A stretch of 8,470 nt of DNA from positions 1 through 8,470 of the forward strand of contig JANPJV010000036.1 of the NCBI GenBank assembly GCA_031425695.1, in the 5' to 3' direction. The notes under the pieces are model-generated. The model had not been told where the DNA came from. It did no database searches and was given only the letters and a program-made list of their open reading frames with translations. Position 1 is the first letter of the stretch; every line of letters begins with the position of its first letter. The DNA is from JANPJV01 sp031425695 (GTDB lineage: Bacteria > Pseudomonadota > Gammaproteobacteria > Xanthomonadales > SZUA-5). Below are positions 6,847-8,470 of the stretch, in pieces. The translations under genes and the position numbers were made by a program.

Positions 6847-8470
6847 TTACCCGCCGCACCCGCGCTCAGTGGTCTTGATGAACACCACGGCGCTGTCGGT
6901 CTTGCCCTTGTTGTCGGCGATGGTATAGGTGAACTCGTCGGTGCAATGGCGGCTGCGCGATGGCGAGTAGCGCAGGCGGTTGCCGACGATCTGCACGCTG
7001 CCATAGGCGCCGTTGCTGGCACTGACGATGCGGATGGAATCGCCGCAATCGCCGCCGGTGCTGTCGTTGGCGAGGACGTCGATATCGACCGGCGACTTGA
7101 AGTTGTGCGTGGCGCGGTCATCGCCGGCGACCGGCGCAAAGTTCGGGCGACAGGTTTCCTCGCCGACCACGCTGAACGAGGTCGCCACCTGGAAGTCGAC
7201 GGCAGCCGTGCGCAGGACCGGCTGCGGCGCGAGAATGCTCGCGACCGGCTGGAACGCGAAGGTGCGCGCTTCGAGTGCGCCGAAGCTGTAGCCGGGCGCA
7301 ACCACGCCGTCGTCGATGGTTGCGGTCGCCAGGCGAACGGTCACGGAGCCATCGTCGCGGACAATGCAGAACTCACTCGCCAGCGCCGCAGTGATGTCGT
7401 AGCCATGGCTCGGGAATGGGTCGGTGGTCGAGGAGCCGGTAACGTGTCCGAAGCGGCATTGCGGCGTGTTGCCCACCATGCGTACGCTGATCATGTTGCG
7501 ATCATCCGGCTGGGCGCCGAGTACGCGGCTGGGGACGGCGCCGGTCTGGCGATTCCAGATCAGCAGCATGGCGTTGCCTGGCAGCAGCTTCTGGCCGAGG
7601 TTGACGGTGAATTCGACTCGCGGCACCGCGAACGCATTGCACTGCAGCGGATTGCCGACGAACGGCTCGCCTGCGGACAGGCGGCGGATACCAAGCGCCG
7701 TCAGGTCAGACGGTTCGCCGCTGCGATCGTCGCCGAGTTGCAGACCCGGTGACACGCAGCGATCGCCGACGACCACCGGCGCAACCGCACAGGCTTCGAA
7801 GCTCGACACCGATTCACCGGCGCTGTTGGCAGCGCGCACCTGGTAACAATAATCGGTGCCAGCGGCAACGCTCGCGTCACTGTAGCCGAGCGTTTCGGCC
7901 GGCAGGCTGGCGAGCGCGGCCCCATAGGCACCGGCGGTCGTGCGTCGGAACAGGCGGTAGCCGGTGATAGCGGCATTGCTGTACGGCCGGGTCCATTTGA
8001 CGTCGGCCAGCGTGGTGCTTGTGCGCGCGGCTTCGACGTAAGGACTGGCTGGAGCTCGCGCAACGCTCGGCGCGAGCGCCTCGTCGTGGGCCGCGAGCAA
8101 GCCACGCGTGCCATCCTGCTGGCGCGCAATGCGGCTATAGGCGGTCAGGCTGTTGGGTCCGCCCTGCACGCAGTTGTCGACGCAACCATCGGCATAGGCG
8201 ACGTAGACCCGGCCTTTCTCGTCAAGCTGGATGTCGTTGAAATCGAGCAGGTTGCGGTAGCCGTCGCAACCCAGGCCAGCGTGGCAGATAGGGCCCCGTT
8301 GGACTGGATCGTTCGGCGACGCGTTGCTGGTCACCCAGGTGCGGCCACCGTCGTAGGTCATCGAGACATACACATGCCAGACGCCTGTATAGGCAGCCGG
8401 ATCGGAGCCGTACGCGGCGGCGCCGGGGGTGGTCGAGGCCAGGAAGGCGAACGCGGCACGATCGTCATCG
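6847..8470 (-). CDS. Secreted sialidase-like (BNR/Asp-box) multidomain protein with FN3 and cadherin-like domains (5' partial)
   Basis: The frame is open to the right edge, so the last 540 residues are visible and the start lies outside the window. Visible residues 1-130 are the end of a BNR/sialidase-type propeller, with an exact Asp-box TYDGGRTW (38-45) and the family-like RNLLDFNDIQLDEKGRVYVAYADG (72-95, here shown to identify the stretch). A fibronectin type III domain follows (about 137-230). Residues 232-440 are beta-rich and Cys-containing, with no family I recognise. The C-terminus (443-532) is a cadherin/VCBS-like Ig fold with NFAPVAGDD, IDVLANDS and FTYTIADNKGKTD. The many cysteines fit an oxidised, exported protein. 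Asp-boxes are structural, and the catalytic Arg triad of sialidases cannot be checked here, so enzyme activity is not claimed. Binding or cleavage of extracellular glycans is a possibility. No C-terminal sorting signal was recognised. Confidence 0.85.
   Translation of the reverse strand, partial: DDDRAAFAFLASTTPGAAAYGSDPAAYTGVWHVYVSMTYDGGRTWVTSNASPNDPVQRGPICHAGLGCDGYRNLLDFNDIQLDEKGRVYVAYADGCVDNCVQGGPNSLTAYSRIARQQDGTRGLLAAHDEALAPSVARAPASPYVEAARTSTTLADVKWTRPYSNAAITGYRLFRRTTAGAYGAALASLPAETLGYSDASVAAGTDYCYQVRAANSAGESVSSFEACAVAPVVVGDRCVSPGLQLGDDRSGEPSDLTALGIRRLSAGEPFVGNPLQCNAFAVPRVEFTVNLGQKLLPGNAMLLIWNRQTGAVPSRVLGAQPDDRNMISVRMVGNTPQCRFGHVTGSSTTDPFPSHGYDITAALASEFCIVRDDGSVTVRLATATIDDGVVAPGYSFGALEARTFAFQPVASILAPQPVLRTAAVDFQVATSFSVVGEETCRPNFAPVAGDDRATHNFKSPVDIDVLANDSTGGDCGDSIRIVSASNGAYGSVQIVGNRLRYSPSRSRHCTDEFTYTIADNKGKTDSAVVFIKTTERGCGG

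Noticed and set aside
8354..8362. GTAGGTCAT, identical to the first nine bases of the REP head
   Set aside because: It lies inside the sialidase-like coding region (encoding part of the Asp-box), has no following hairpin, and is short enough to occur by chance.

Overview
The window looks like chromosomal DNA from a GC-rich Gram-negative bacterium. The most likely group is the Xanthomonadales/Lysobacterales (Rhodanobacteraceae-like). This is inferred from the Xanthomonadales-style S74 'tail fiber domain' protein, the large PknB-type kinase with a C-terminal helical-repeat region, several big secreted beta-rich proteins, and GTAG-type REP palindromes of the kind described in Stenotrophomonas and relatives. 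No rRNA, tRNA, CRISPR array, transposase, integrase or phage structural module is visible.

Layout from left to right. (1) Positions 2-463, + strand: the C-terminal end of a surface or fibre-like protein closing with a peptidase-S74-type intramolecular chaperone domain and a coiled coil. (2) A convergent 37-bp gap holding a strong hairpin. (3) Positions 501-3431, - strand: a membrane-anchored Ser/Thr protein kinase with a long C-terminal helical-repeat region. (4) About 460 bp with no convincing gene. (5) Positions 3896-5023, - strand: a bacterial homologue of ionotropic glutamate receptors, with a split ligand-binding domain wrapped around a pore domain whose selectivity-filter sequence is unusual. 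A plausible sigma70 promoter lies just upstream. (6) Positions 5230-6597, - strand: a secreted protein made almost entirely of seven approximately 60-residue repeats, probably a seven-bladed beta-propeller, starting at GTG behind a good Shine-Dalgarno. (7) Positions 6598-6846: a spacer mostly filled by two palindromic elements sharing the core GTAGGTCAyGTTGC. One is a textbook REPIN (two inverted GTAG REPs); the other is a related but eroded palindrome. (8) Positions 6847-8470, - strand, running off the right edge: the C-terminal 540 residues of a secreted sialidase-like protein (Asp-box, fibronectin type III, unknown beta-rich middle, cadherin-like end).

Functionally, the window combines transmembrane sensing or signalling (kinase, ligand-gated channel) with cell-surface or secreted proteins (S74, propeller, sialidase-like). 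All four - strand genes are separated by gaps of 200 bp or more and probably form separate transcription units, so no tight operon is supported. I did not find a convincing undescribed multi-gene system. The strongest second-look items are the REPIN pair and the atypical pore filter of the receptor-channel.
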